Shown: in pieces, positions 50,024 through 63,630 of the stretch
How the letters are laid out: each line of letters opens with the position of its first letter
How positions within the stretch are numbered: position 1 is the first letter of the stretch
Source: Congeria kusceri
Lineage: Eukaryota; Mollusca; Bivalvia; Myida; Dreissenidae
Direction of reading: 5' to 3'
DNA length: 64,000 nt
Assembly: GCA_027627225.1 (NCBI GenBank)
Contig: CM051034.1
Coordinates: forward strand, 41,893,048-41,957,047
The notes under the pieces: generated by a model
Seen by the model: only the letters and a program-made list of their open reading frames with translations
The model's database searches: none
Told to the model about the DNA's origin: nothing
Position numbers and translations under genes: made by a program

Positions 50024-51080
50024 GTAACGTTAATTTATTATTATTATTTTGAACATTCTCAATATATACATTAACTGCTACTAAATTGTTACTTTGCTGT
50101 TTCATAAAACATAATCGACATTTTGATTATTGTAATTCTTAGATATACATTTGAATGGAAAATCGATTTTTTGTTCAGCCTACGTGTCGGCCTTCTGCAC
50201 TTCCAATGCCGACTGTCCGGACAGTGCCTGTGGACATGGTCAGGTGAACAATTGTGTGCTCGTACACGGAGCTGGTGGCGGCAACGGAGAACTGCAGTGC
50301 GAGTGTCAGCACCAAAAACGAGGTTAAATGATGTTAAAACTCATAATTTAAGCATTTACAAAAAAACTTCTTTTGCAATACCGTTATACTGCTAGGTTGG
50401 TTCGCTTACCACAACTGCAATACAATTCTTATATGACTATGAAGCATAGATTGTCAAACAAGAATGCTGTTAACAACATTGTCGTGTTTATTCCTCCTTG
50501 ATTGTATTTACTGATCTGTATTCCATGCATATAAAAGCGTTATTTTTTACACATGGATAGCTGATTTTTTAGCATTTTGACCGCTTTTGTGTTCTTTATT
50601 TATTTAATACATCAACAATCTAAAGGTCATATTCGATAATCTAAACCAAAACACTATTTATGGGAATCCTATAATCTACAGGCAATTTACCTCTTCGGAT
50701 GTGACATAAGTATATATGCTTTCCGCAACTTAACTTAGAGAAACCGAAAATTCAGCTGCTGCACAATTGTTTTATTGCACAAAATAACGCTATGTGTTGT
50801 ACTTGAATTGTAATTAGACTTAACGAGTCAATCAATCATCTGTTGTTTACAGGTAGAGTTGTTTATTTAAAATACCCCGGTATTGTTCAGATGAAACTAG
50901 TTTAGATACTACAAACGATATAGTATTAACGTATCATGAATACGATGCTGTAATTGTCTTCTTACAGCCACTGTGTGCCAGACAACAGACGATTGCAGCC
51001 ACCTGTCATGTCCTACGGGTCAGCACCACGCATGCGTGCAGCACGGTGGCTCTGGCGAGAAGTACTGCGACTGCACTTAA
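49981..51080 (+). CDS. Cys-rich gene C: secreted 12-Cys protein, Cvsi-like (3 exons)
   Basis: Exons 49981-50023, 50179-50322 and 50968-51080 join to 99 aa. Signal peptide MIRALHLFALVAFVAYVSA, then two six-Cys modules (CTSNADCPDSAC..QCEC and CQTTDDCSHLSC..EKYCDC). All 12 Cys are present with the family spacing; the last long loop is one residue longer than in gene A. Exon 2 ends QKR before a normal GTTAAA donor. The intact frame and TATA box suggest an active gene. Poly(A) signals at 51112 and 51123. A secreted protease inhibitor is the best guess; a defence peptide is an alternative. Confidence 0.88.
50179..50322 (+). CDS. Gene C exon 2 (Cys module 1)
   Basis: Acceptor GTTCAG, donor GTTAAA. 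Six Cys; one codon shorter than in A and D. Confidence 0.88.
50968..51080 (+). CDS. Gene C exon 3 (Cys module 2)
   Basis: Acceptor CTTACAG; ends TAA 51078-51080. Confidence 0.9.
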
Positions 51081-51655
51081 TTTGCCAATATCATAGAAAC
51101 AGTATCATATTAATAAATGTTAAATAAAACAACTTGTATTTATTCCAAAGAAAACAAAATGTTGTTATTCCAAAGAAAACAAAATGTTGTTAATTATCTC
51201 TAGCACACAAAACTATCTAAATTTGAATTACTGTGCAAAATTTGTAAATTCCACTGAACGTGCTGTGTGTTAGACATTGTGGAATAAAGTGTTATGATAC
51301 TATTCAGTCTTTACATATGGATGCCAACCATTTCGACAAAAGTAATAGCAATGTAATAAATATTTATGATAACATTTTCATACGTTTCCGATTCAATCGA
51401 ATCAACAACTAACATGTTTTATGTAGCCTTATATATTTTTTTCTTTACGCTTCTTGAAATACGTTTACAGCGGCACTAGCAAGTTACAAGACTCGTTTAT
51501 TGCAACACTGGTGTTAAGACTGATCAGGTCATAAAATGGATGTTTACGTCTTAAGTTTTTCCTGCAATGAATGTGTTAGCCTAGTAAATGTAGTGATTAA
51601 CGACTTGGGAGATGTGACTAGGACTGGAAATTGTTATTTAGGCGTAAAGAAAAGA
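51081..51655 (+). repeat. 3' flank of gene C, duplicated at ~60063-60600
   Basis: GTTAAGACTGATCAGGTCAT, TGTTTACGTCTTAAGTT and GTGATTAACGACTTGG occur in the same order and orientation near 60450-60550. Confidence 0.8.
51112..51117 (+). promoter_or_regulatory. Poly(A) signal of gene C
   Basis: AATAAA 32 bp after the stop; a second at 51123. Confidence 0.55.
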
Positions 51656-51668
51656 TATTGAAGGAAAC

Positions 51669-51739
<71 letters not shown>

Positions 51740-51792
51740 ATGAATGAATGAATGAATGAATTAATTAATTAATGAATTAATTAATGAATTAA

Positions 51793-51871
<79 letters not shown>

Positions 51872-51873
51872 AT
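51669..51873 (+). repeat. AAAT tetranucleotide microsatellite
   Basis: Two (AAAT)n tracts separated by a GAAT/AATT-rich variant core (~51740-51790). Confidence 0.97.
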
Positions 51874-54800
51874 TAATTGATTAATATAGAGGACGGTTTA
51901 GATATCGTCAAAATAAAGATCGTGTAGGTAGAACCTAAACTTGCCCTGTTGTCACAAGCAAAACATTGTGTATATAACATAGCATGTAGGAGTACAACAC
52001 ACACATTTTGTCCAAAGGAAAACCTCAGAAAAAAAGATACGTCTATAACAGAATGTTATAAGTAGAATATTCGTGCTAGCTATTATCCGCATTTTAACAT
52101 TTGCTAAATTAGATGTTGTAACATTTTCCGCTCAGTTTTGCTTATATATATTTTGTTATGTACATATCAATATATTCGCAACTCATACCGCTTTTTAACT
52201 GACCATCATTTAATTTACTAACTTCAATCAAGTATTATACATTTTTATTCCACTGGCACTTGCCTTGTGCATCTGTTAGGTCATATCAGAACTAATTCTA
52301 AGGGTCTGTATAAGGACATGATTATTTTGGATCTTCAAAATGAAAAGCATTCAATACAGTGAACCATTATATTCCTGCATTCAACCTTGTTAAATGTGGT
52401 GTCCCCCAGGGCTATATTTTGGAGCCACTTACGCTATATACATGATATAATTACATGTATTGATTCTGGTTGTAAACAAGTTTTGTAGTTTTGATTTATG
52501 AGTTTCGTGTGTTAACTTATTTTCTTGGCAATTTTCTATTCTTATCATGGCGCCTTTAATGCTCTAAATCTGTTTTCTGCCATGTTAAGTTGTAATATAA
52601 ATAGTATTTCTACTGTTTCATATTTGAATAAGTGAGACATTACATCCTATATTTAATAACTTAAACGACACGATTTTAATATTGTTCCAAGAGAGTGTTT
52701 GCGTGATTTAGAGAAATACATACACAATAATGTGTTTCTGTTAAGTGACCGTAATACATTGAATAAAATGTGATAATAGAAACAAATAAACAAAAAACAT
52801 ATCACGATTATGCATATCTGTCGTTCAAAGAAACACTATGATTAATTAAATTAAACGTTTTAAATGGGTTCATCAACAAAACAGGTAACAACAATATATT
52901 ATCTCATTGGTGGCAAACATATACATAACATTACATTGCTAAAATATACTTTAAAAACTGTTGTTTTCAATATTAAATAATAGGTATATCTTTTGACTCC
53001 TTTTAATAAAAAGCGTTTGCTGACTTTCAAACCTCATACTTAACTTTACTTTATTTTGTAATAAATAGACAATAATATGTTTGTTTGTTTGTTGAATTCC
53101 ACGTGTGGTATTGCATTATAGGTGTAGTCGATTATGCAAAGGCGAAAACGGACCACATTTATGGACTGGTGTAATGTCCACTTCATTCTTCATAATAACG
53201 GTAGTGTTTATCAGTCGGCAATGTTTGACATTTGTATTTGAATTACTAAATCGCGATACGAAGCATACGAAGCATTGTCACTCATTTGTGTCCTAGGCTG
53301 GTGTTTTCGTACCTGTGAAAATACAGAATGAAAGCAGGCATAGATTATAATATAAATAAACACTGTTATATATTTATCTCGATTAAAGAAAACACATGTA
53401 GCAAAATAAACTGTCTTAACAGGCGAGTAATTATTCGTACTATTTATATGATTGACAATCGTTGGTAATAAATGTTTTTAACAGGAAGAAATTTATTCCG
53501 TTAGATATATTGTATTGTATATATTAAAATATCAACTTGTTCAAGATTATACATATGTATCTGTTTTGTGTTGAATGTATGTGTATCACATTTATCGTAC
53601 AGTAAAATGAATTCATGCAGCTGCATTTAAACAAATCTATACTGCATTAAAACTTCCAAATTTCATTGCCAAAGCATGTAATCATCCGGTATTTTTTAAA
53701 AACAAGCTCAAAAATCAAGTACTAAACAGAGTTTTTAAAGTTGGTTCACTGGATGGTAAGTCACATATATCACCTGAATGGGCTATATATAAAATTGTAT
53801 TGATATTGTGTTTGCCGTTCAAAAACATATAATATGCTGTTCACTTAAATATAAACCGTGTTCCGAACTTTTGCAATGGATGTTCTGATGTTTCTACCGT
53901 AAAGCCACTCACAGATAATGTTCAGACTAGAATCATGTGTGCATGGGGACAATAAGTGACACGTTAAATAAATGACAGTGCGTTTCGGAGCCATTGCTGA
54001 CCGGACGTCACACGGGGAGTGATATGTTGTCCAAAGCGATATGCATTAACGACGTGTGACATTGCTGTTTTTGTGGAACATTGGACATCAAATGAAAATA
54101 TATGACCGGCACGAGTTTTACGTTATACATAAGCTTTATTGAAGAAATAAACTGCATTCGTTTGTTGTCCAATACACATTTAACAATATGTTGTACCTGA
54201 GACACAATACCATACAACTAACGATGTATGCCGCATTGAACAGCACATATTTTAATTGATTACTTCTGAGAAATTGTTCATATCAATTAGATATGTGAGG
54301 ATAAAGATTTACGTTTGGATGTAAAGTTTTAAATAAGATTGTATTATGATTATGCAATACCCATGGACGTAAGGCGGTCATTCGAGGCTTTCTATATTCA
54401 CAGTAGGACTAGCACATGTTTGAATTTGTATACATGCATCTTAATTAAATCTATACGCATTCAACTGAAAGCATGTTGCCACATCATTTAGAGTTCCTGA
54501 ACGGGTTGTTGGTCGTATTATAGCTTTATTAGTTATGATTGAAGTTGTGTTCATTCCATCGTACCAATATAACACTACTATAGCGCACACAATTTGGTTC
54601 CGCCACATATTGGCGAACACTTTAACATTACAAGGTTAAATCATAATCAGACACTATACACTTCAACAATACTTAAAAACGTTACTAATATTTATAAATA
54701 TTGCAATCGCTTTTCCATTAGCCATTATTTACAATATTCACTTTGTGATGTATTTGTAACAGGGTATTCACAGAATACATAAATACATATAGTCTTATCT

Positions 54801-56315
54801 AGTTGATATTACAAATAGAGATATACAACTTTAAACTAGTAAATTCAGTAGCTCAAAGGTTATTATAACATGATAAGTTTCCGTGTATATACTTAGAACG
54901 TGCATCACACGCATTACCGTGTAAACTACGTTATGCCAGTTACGTTATTGGATACATCACTTAGTTAATGTATGTTATTGACCTTTGTGAAAACGTCTAC
55001 ATATCTCCTATGCCTTCCCAAGTGTGTCAATGCCGAACATATTTGCTTAAGACAATTTTGTCCAGACATTTAGGGGAACCGATGTCTACAATCTACCACA
55101 GTTATTGACAAGCTTGACACCATCCCCGAGGCATCGAGACTATAAGTGTCAAATATAATCAAATAAAGTTATGACACGACAACCCGCAGTCACTGCCATT
55201 TTGTCGGAAGTGGGAATACAAGGAATCTGCATCAATACTAAAGAAGCTATCGACTAACTAATGGCTTCCATTTTGTACAATATATTGTTAATCCCGTGAT
55301 AAGTTGCTTTGGCACGCCTAGTTCATGAAACAATCATTCTCTGACACTCGATAATAACAAGTAACGTGTCAATAATTAGCAACCGTTCCACAATTTTTGC
55401 AGACCACAATATATTTTTAATTGCTTAATTAATGGTTATAAATAAAAAGGAAGAAGAAAGGTCTATCCTTCCCGTGCATATCCAAAATATTGCATGAACA
55501 CCGAACCAAACATCCATTCGTCAACAAGAAGAGGAGATATGAATCGAAACTGGACACGAACATGAAATAATTTCAATATATGTCACATCTTTTGAACTAA
55601 ACAGCTACGTAAATGCACTAAAATACAAATATAAGGAAACACACAGTCAAATTCCTGTATATAATATGTACCCCGATTACGCTACTAGCCTTTGAAAGGC
55701 TATTCTGGATTAGAAATTAAACACACGTCCATCCCCTATGAAATGTACGGAATTAATTTAATACAACAATGCACACGTGTAATATACGTAATCGTGTACG
55801 TTTAATACAAATGTTACTTCTTAGACAGACAAAACGTTTTACTGACAACTAAGCAGCAATTAGAAAGAATGACTCAAATGTTGGTAGATGTTAAGTACGG
55901 CAATGAAGCATGCATTGGACGTCGATTATAGTCCGTGTCACTTCACCAACGATTTATTGTAACAATTGCCAAGACGAAATCTCTCGATATACACACTCAA
56001 ATATCTTCACGGTGTTTCTCATCTGCTCAGCTGTAGAGATTTGATATGAATATCGCATAAGAGGGGAGATAACTCTAAGAAGTTTGGGATCATCTTGGGC
56101 ACAATCTTAAAATGAAGGGTCGCTTTTTCAACGTGTGCAAGGTGTTTATAATAAACAGTGCTTCCAGAAATTGTACAAAGATAACTTAAGAACATAGTTT
56201 AATTTAAATTGTCAAGAAATATATGGATCTTTTAAAAGTACACCTTATTTGTGTTTATCTGTAAACTATAGAGTTTCTTCGGAATAATGGAGAGTGAAGT
56301 TTTATTTTATTAATA
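51874..56315. other. Spacer between convergent genes C and D
   Basis: About 4.4 kb of AT-rich DNA with no supported gene. Part of it (about 52540-52770) resembles 62225-62470, extending the downstream duplication. Confidence 0.5.
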
Positions 56316-56321
56316 TTTATT
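56316..56321 (-). promoter_or_regulatory. Poly(A) signal of gene D
   Basis: AATAAA on the minus strand, 33 bp beyond the stop. Confidence 0.55.
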
Positions 56322-56353
56322 AAAAATAATATTGTTTCTATGACAATGATAAA

Positions 56354-56454
56354 TTATGCGCAGCCGCAGTACTTTTCGTGCTGCAGACAGGCGTGGTGCT
56401 GGCCGTGAGGACATGACAGGTGGCTGCAGTCATTGGTGGTCTGGCACTCATCGG
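56354..56454 (-). CDS. Gene D exon 3 (Cys module 2)
   Basis: Acceptor TTTACAG; CQTTNDCSHLSC..EKYCGCA then TAA at 56356-56354. Confidence 0.9.
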
Positions 56455-57779
56455 CTGTAAAAAGACAAGTGCAAGCTTTGTAATAATTATACATTAAATG
56501 TCTAACGTGTGTATTGTTTGAAGAAGTTTTTGTATTAAACCGCTTGAGGAGGCTACCACTCGACTAATTGACATCCGAAGATCAAGTGACGACAGTTGCT
56601 CTAATTATTTTAAATCAGTAAAAAGTATACTAAGTCTGATGAAGGCTGTTGCTCCAATACGTTCTAAAAAGTGCTCCTAAATGAAAAACTTAAGTTGACA
56701 TGAACCATATATTAATTAAAATTTATGACAGAGTTATGATTCCTGTACTATACATTCACCTTATAAAACTATATAAATATGCCAAGTCTGAAGGCTAAAT
56801 GTTCATTAAAGTTATAGAAAAACTACAATCGAAACAATAAAGCAAGAGCAATGAATTTTCTTAGTAAGAACACGGACATAGTCAATTGAAATCCATAAGT
56901 TATGGTCCTTGTTCTGCACATTCATCTCATCATACTGAATACATATACCAAGTACAAAGGCTATAGGTTCAATTGTTATCAAGAAAAATTCGCGCCTACA
57001 AACTTGAAGTATCCCAAAGAAATTTATTACAACTACTCTAAAAAGCGAATATATATTTAACGAGCCCCTCGATGAAACATATCGCATATAGCGTGTTCAA
57101 TAAGAACCGATAAATGTTGTTTTTGGTTTAGATGTTCGATTCGGAACTCCACAGTTTATATGTATAAAATTAAGAATACAAGAGTGATAATATTGCTACA
57201 AAGTCAATTGTGTTTGCAAGACAAATAATGTGTTCATAGATGAAATAAATATCAGTTAAAAGAGATTAACAATAACACCATATTATTGGGATTATAATAA
57301 TAATATTATCATTTTAATAGCGGTAACATTACATACAATTAATATATCAGATGATAATATTTAAAAAATTGCAACCAAAATGTTTCTTTTTAGAAAAAAA
57401 CACTACATAAATATATTTTCAAATGTCAACTTCATCTAACCTCTCTTCTTGTGGCGCTGGCATTGGCACTGCATTTCCGCGTTGCCGCCACCAGCTTCGT
57501 GTACGAGGACACAGTTGTTCACCTCCCCATGTCCACAGTCACTGTCCGAGCAGTCGGCATCGGAAGTGCAGAAGGCCGAGACGTAGGCTGGCAAAAATAA
57601 TCGATTTTCCATTTACAAATATATCAACATTTTAACAATTAAAATGTCAATTATTTTGTTTTAAGACACATCACAGCAATACTATTGCAGTTAATGTGTA
57701 TATTGAGCATGCTCAAAATAAAAAAAAACCAATTACCGACGAAAGCCAGCAAAGCAAACCAGTGGCGAGCACGAATCAT
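56354..57779 (-). CDS. Cys-rich gene D: secreted 12-Cys protein, Cvsi-like (3 exons)
   Basis: Exons 57779-57737, 57587-57441 and 56454-56354 (minus strand) join to 96 aa. Signal peptide MIRARHWFALLAFVAYVSA differs from its paralogues by Arg and Trp at positions 5 and 7, which makes the hydrophobic core less clean. Both modules keep all six Cys; the last loop of module 2 is shortened (LQHEKYC). Exon 2 ends HKKR before GTTAGA. It faces gene C tail to tail. No TATA is seen where genes A, B and C have one, so expression may be reduced. Function inferred as for genes A and C. Confidence 0.86.
56455..57440. other. Gene D intron 2
   Basis: ~1 kb, the longest intron in the family (genes A-C have 400-650 bp). 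No nested feature recognised. Confidence 0.6.
57441..57587 (-). CDS. Gene D exon 2 (Cys module 1)
   Basis: Acceptor TTGCCAG, donor GTTAGA. CTSDADCSDSDC and a Gly/Asn loop. Confidence 0.88.
57737..57779 (-). CDS. Gene D exon 1 (signal peptide)
   Basis: ATG at 57779-57777, donor GTAATT, 43 nt, phase 1. Confidence 0.85.
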
Positions 57780-58007
57780 TGTCAAACTGTCATTAACTGT
57801 AACGATAGCGGCACAATTTGAGGCCTAAGTCAAATGGGTTTCACATTAATCTTATTTCCACGTTATTTTTTAAAAACTGTTGACATTAATGTGTTATTTA
57901 ATGGTAAAGATTATAAACATGCAAACATAAAAATAGTATGAAGAAGTAATAGTAGCAGCTAGTAAATATTAGTGATATCAGTAGTAGTAGAAAAAGTAGT
58001 AGCAATA

Positions 58008-58194
58008 GCGCAACATGTCAGTTTTGGTGCGACCAGTTTCATTAAAACAAATTAGCACTTAAAAGGTAACATCTAATCATAATGGCTGCTGTGCTTGATC
58101 TTTGTCAATGACATGAGAGTGCGAATGATAGATCACCCGGCTCTATTCCTGTATAGCCTAAAAAGCAATTATCCCATTATGGTGCACCTCTGCA
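58008..58194 (-). promoter_or_regulatory. Upstream block shared with gene C
   Basis: Inverted counterpart of 49301-49490. Lies ~230 bp upstream of the gene D ATG, against ~490 bp in gene C. Confidence 0.5.
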
Positions 58195-60000
58195 GATGTT
58201 ATGATACCATGGTGAGCCTAATTTATAACAAACAATCAAGCAGTATCTTGGTATCCTTTATTATATTAGCATACACTGGTGTAATACAATCAATTTCACC
58301 ACAGAGAATGCTATGCATTGCTTTTTATACAAATAAACACGCTAATAACGTGTATGGGAATTTTCCATATTATAACTTCAATGTATAAATTTATGTGATT
58401 CAAAGAGTGTCCTGTAAGACAAGACATTAACGAATATTTTATAACCAATAAAACTGTCAGATGCATAAGAGAGATATATATATATATATAACACGTTTAT
58501 ATAATTATTGTCTTTGACACATTATTCCTAATCGCAATAACATAATTCATGTACACACACTTTGGGTTATTTTCTTCAAATATATAAGTAAATGTTCTTG
58601 TTGATTACACAATAACTATTTAATAAGTGTAAATTAAATGCTAACGGTGAATACAAATTGAATGTGGTTAAAAATTATAATCGCTTTATAGTTAATTATG
58701 TATATAACACAGGTCGTTCCAACCCTTGTTATAAATACTTATTAAGCCCAGAGAAACTTGTTCTAACCCTTTGCTCGATAATTTACTCCAGATTTTCCAT
58801 ATTCCAGAAATAAAATTCTATCTTGGAAGATATGTAAATTAAATATTTGTATACAGGGCATTATTGATATTATACTGTATAACACTAATTGATTTAAATG
58901 TAGTTCACCAACCGTCTGATTAATCCAGATAAACTTAAAACGTGTTAATAATCACTTTACATAACAGTTTCCTTTACAAGAGTGGGTATTTAGTGGTTAT
59001 CAAAATCATTGTTTTGCTATTTATATATCTTGTCACAAAACCTCTCAGATTTGCAGCATACTATGGCTGAAGTACTGTTTTGATTTGTTTAATTACCAGT
59101 ATCGTTATCTTTAACTATAAGATATCTATTATGGTTAGAAATATAAACAAAACGAAACTCCAGTTGCGACCGCAGGAGAGAACTCTTGTTAGCAGCCAAC
59201 GCCCTGTATTTATGGCCAGTGACCAATTGCAAAAAAAAACTACACATCACAAAAACACATAACAAACAAAAACCATACATGAATAAAACTGGGGTCACCA
59301 CATTGTAGAGCAAAAACGTTTTGGAAATTTTATAGAGTACAATGTTTATTTAGTGTCTGCCCCAATGTTCTAGCCAATCAAGTGACTGCATTGTTTTGAA
59401 ACTTTAAACAATTTATTTCATGAAAAACGTTCTTCACCGACTCTTACCAACTGTGTTCGCTCAATTTGGTGTAGAACATAATATGCCTTGCGCATGCGCG
59501 GTAAACCACGTATACTCATGAGTATTGATATCTATGATAAAAGAAATAAGTACAATGTAAACAAGAAACTAATGAAACAGTCCGTTTATCAATCGTTTAT
59601 GTATTGATAATAACAAATAATGAAAGAAGCTTTGTTTGCATTACCCATGTTCTAGATCAGCACCTGAAGCTACAAAAAATGAAATAATGGCAGCCATCAA
59701 TCGATGACATATTTAAACGTACCAACGAAAACATTGAATCAAACTTATATTAAAAACGTAAACAAAATATGCAACTAAGTGCGTGGTCGCAAATCGAACT
59801 TACCTTGCTTTAAATGTAGCTAGTGATATTATACGAATAAGAACATTGCTCTAACCGTCTGAATTATTCAACAGTTAAAAGCCATAAGTTTCTTCCAGTA
59901 AAGTAAAAATGCCTGACTGGTTATAAACAAATCCAAATACGTCGCTTGTCATTTCCATGACAATTTTTTTTTTTCTGGTATATATTCTGAAAATGGTCAT
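58195..60000. other. Spacer upstream of gene D
   Basis: AT-rich, with a short (AT)n near 58475. No gene supported. Confidence 0.5.
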
Positions 60001-60023
60001 GGTATATTTTCTGAACATGGCTG

Positions 60024-60062
60024 GTAGTTTCAGCGGCTCGAAGTACTGGGACTGCGCCTAAT
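60024..60062 (+). pseudogene. Remnant of a fifth Cys-rich gene (3' end of exon 3)
   Basis: TCGAAGTACTGGGACTGCGC then CTAATTTGTCATTT matches the last ~40 bp of exon 3 of gene C and its flank. One Cys codon has become TGG. No exon 1, exon 2 or remaining exon 3 was found upstream, so it is a truncated duplicate. Confidence 0.72.
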
Positions 60063-60600
60063 TTGTCATTTTTTGAGAAAGGGAATTAATTTAAATAAAT
60101 ATAAGGTAAATATATAAAGTCTTCAGTTTCAATTATTCCGACGAAATGTATACATGTTGTTAACTATTTATAGGAAACACAATCTTAATTAATTACACTA
60201 TTGTGTTGAGATTTCAGTGAGTAAATTCCGCGCAACTTGTGTTTTGTTGTGAAAACTTTTCAGTTTTGAACGTTTTATCGACAACGGTTATAAAATATCA
60301 TCATGTTTATTGTAACACGTGGGAACGCTACCGATTTAATCGAATCAATCAACATGGTGCATTATATAGCCTGATATATATTCTCTTTGATGCTTCCTGT
60401 AATACGTTTATAGCAGCATTGGCAATTTACAAAATTCGTTTTATGTAACCCGGTGTTAAGACTGATCAGGTCATAAAACGAATGTTTACGTCTTAAGTTC
60501 TTTCTGCAATGAATGTGTTAGCGTAGTAAATGTGGTGATTAACGACTTGGAAAATGTTATCCACGGGGATTGACAACTGTTCTGTTGACGTAAAATAAAT
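60063..60600 (+). repeat. Duplicate of the gene C 3' flank
   Basis: Second copy of the block at 51081-51655, same orientation, ~9 kb away. Confidence 0.75.
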
Positions 60601-62721
60601 AGCTTTGAGGTCTGATTACCCCAAAACGGAAATCACATCCTACAGCTATCAGTTAGATAATAAGCACACATGGTTGAATGCAGGATGCATATAATTTGTA
60701 AAATACAGTTTAAATGATATGTTTTGTATCAATTTAAAGGTATATATGTAAGAAATAAGAAAAAACAAACATTTTGAGACACTTCTTTGTCTCAGTGGTT
60801 CCCAGCTTCATAACTTTTGGCCCATGTATTCATGCACAAAATGGCAGCCCCCATGGCCGTCAAAACCGGTGCTGTTATTCTAAGGTAAATTTATATATTT
60901 TAAGTTACAACGCATAGAATTTTTAACATGCTGTTTTTTCGAAAGGTTATGGCCTTATCCTTCCAACAATGTATGGTGATATATTGGAAAGTAGCCAGGT
61001 CATGGTGAAAATTGAGATCAAACTTTGAATATTTTATATGTAACAAAGAAGAAATTTATTTGCGCATGCGTAACCTTGATGATACACTTTAAAATCGCGT
61101 AAATAGTGTAGTGTTGAATAATAAAACGAGTTTTTATAGACATAGGTTTTACATAGACACGATTTGTTTCCTGTTTACAACATAACTATATGGCAAATAT
61201 ATTTTTAATATTCAATGTAAAATCGTTTAAACTTGCTCCTTTTCCTAGCATCTTAGCTACAGAAAAGACATTACATTGAAATGCTCGTTCGAATATCATA
61301 CGTCAATGATGACCAAATGTTACTTAAGTAAAGACACTTTACCATATCGCTAGGAAACTAAAGATGTAGACTAATATATTCGTGTTTCGCCACAGATACA
61401 GAACCGAGTATAACTCCACGAAATTTAAATTACTATGACCACTTAGGTCCAGTGTATTAAATGGCATAAGTATACATACTATTATTTACCTCGTACAACA
61501 GAGGACAGCAGGGATGGTCATGCTGTTTGTGTAACTACTCAAATGTCCGAAAGCTTATAATTTTAAGCGACACGCTTACCCTTTCAATAATAATCATTGC
61601 TACTGTGTTAGTCCGCCGTACATTTTCTGTGTGAAATAATATTAATTTAAATAACGCCCTTTTTATAAGGTGACTAAACTCCATAGAGAAATAAAAACAA
61701 TTGTCTCGAAGATTCAAGGACAACGAATAAAACTTTTATTCGGATTTCTCATCTTTTCGCTAATGAATAAGGAAGGCGTTGTTTCCAGGATATTCACCTT
61801 GTCGTAGACATATTCATTTCCAAATGTTTTCTAAATGAAATATGGAAATACTAATGTGCTGTCGCTCTTTTTACCAAAACGATTATCGCGCATTGCTCTG
61901 TCCGATCAGATTAAGTTTAACATGCATGGCACATTGCATTGTACTGCCCTAGATACTCTAACGTAGATTTTCTCTGTTCAAATCAAGAAATCGAATTTAT
62001 TTTATACATAATATGCATACATAGCAGTTTAGTGAAGGTTAATTAGAATCGCGTATGAGCTGAAAAAGCCGCTATGATAAATATGTCCGTTCTTCCTTTT
62101 TTATTATTTAACAAGTATGTTTAACCCAAGCAATTAATTTGACACTGACATACACGTTGGTCATCAAATACAATAAATACAACCTGTTTTGCAATTGCGT
62201 CTGTTAAAGTTTCACAGGACCTTTCTGTTCTTAAAATGGTGCCTTAACTGATACAAATCGGATTTCTAGCATGTTAAGCCGGCATAATGTATGCCTCCAC
62301 AACGCTATTTATACTGTTTCAAATTTGTATAAGCGGTACATTACATCTAATGAATATCACCCTTAATAGCCCATTGTCACGAATGTACTTATCTTCCTAA
62401 AGTGTGGTTACGTGATTTAAATAACATTATTTAATTACATTTCTAACGCAACACTTCTACATTTAATAATTTCTGGACTATTTATAAAGGGATTTAGTCA
62501 AAATTTGGGATATAAATAAATGATACTTAAATGCCTCCTAGACTTTTTTAATCTAACAAATTGACTGTTAGAAAAAAATAGATCAGATAATTAAAATCAC
62601 TGTAAAATAAAAACAAAAAACAAGATGACACCATGTAAAATATTTTAACAAGGCAAATGCTTACTAAACAGTTAATCACAATTAAGCGATCACAGAAAGA
62701 CTCCAGTCTGCGTTACTTAAT
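60601..62721. other. Spacer
   Basis: No gene supported. 62225-62470 is weakly similar to 52540-52770 (ATGTTAAG, ATTTATACTGTTTC and GTGATTTA in order). Confidence 0.45.
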
Positions 62722-62925
62722 AGCTCTGTAGGATCATATTTTTCACAAATCATATTTTTCACACGCCTGTGAAGAATAGGATCTCATTTGTCACATTTAT
62801 AAGTGTGAAGAATGTGATTGGCCAAAAAGGGGGTATGCGTACGGATCACATTGTTCACATATTTTATGGTGAAATTGTATCGCGACAATCGATGAAATCA
62901 TTATTTCGTGGAATAATTATACAGT

Positions 62926-62990
62926 AATCATCACCATCATCATCATCATCATTATCATCATCATCATCGCCATCATCATCATTATTATCG
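62926..62990 (+). repeat. ATC trinucleotide microsatellite
   Basis: CATCATCATC-rich tract with GCC and TTA interruptions. Confidence 0.9.
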
Positions 62991-63354
62991 CTATCGTAAT
63001 CATAATTATTCTCATTATAGTTAACGTCATCAGCAATATTATCATCACTATGAGAAATTAAGCCCTATTTAGGTGCTACTAATGTATGCATGCGCTTAAC
63101 CGTTAGTCAATACGTTTGTACGGTCTAATAAAGAGATAGAAATACGTCCAAAGTAACTTACACCTTCTTATTGGGATATTAACCAATGCACGCACACGAA
63201 TGTACGTACAAACAAACGTCCTATTTTTGGATTATTAAAACCAAAATAACCATGCATATGTCCGCCCGAACTAGAATATACGTATACACGTACGGTAATA
63301 TAATGACCTGATTAGAACCCTCAGCACATGTTGGTACGTACGTTCGGACAGTAC

Positions 63355-63630
63355 AGTAGCGTTCCGTACCGTACCATATCTTATCGTATCGTACCTCTCG
63401 TATCGTATCGTACCGTACCGTATCGTACTGTACATAACCGCACCGTACATAATCGTACCTCACCGTACCGTACCTTTCCATACCATAGCATAAAAAACCA
63501 TACCAAAAATGCCTTGCCATGCCATGCCTTACTATACCAAACCGTACCGTACGTAACTGTTTCGTACTTAACCGCCCGATACCGTGCCGTACCATATCAC
63601 ACCATACCATGCATACCGTACCGTAAATCA
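63355..63630 (+). repeat. Degenerate TACCG / TATCG pentamer array
   Basis: GTACCGTACC, ATCGTATCGTACC and CATACCATA motifs recur without fixed register. It yields Tyr/Arg-rich ORFs on both strands that are not genes. Confidence 0.85.
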
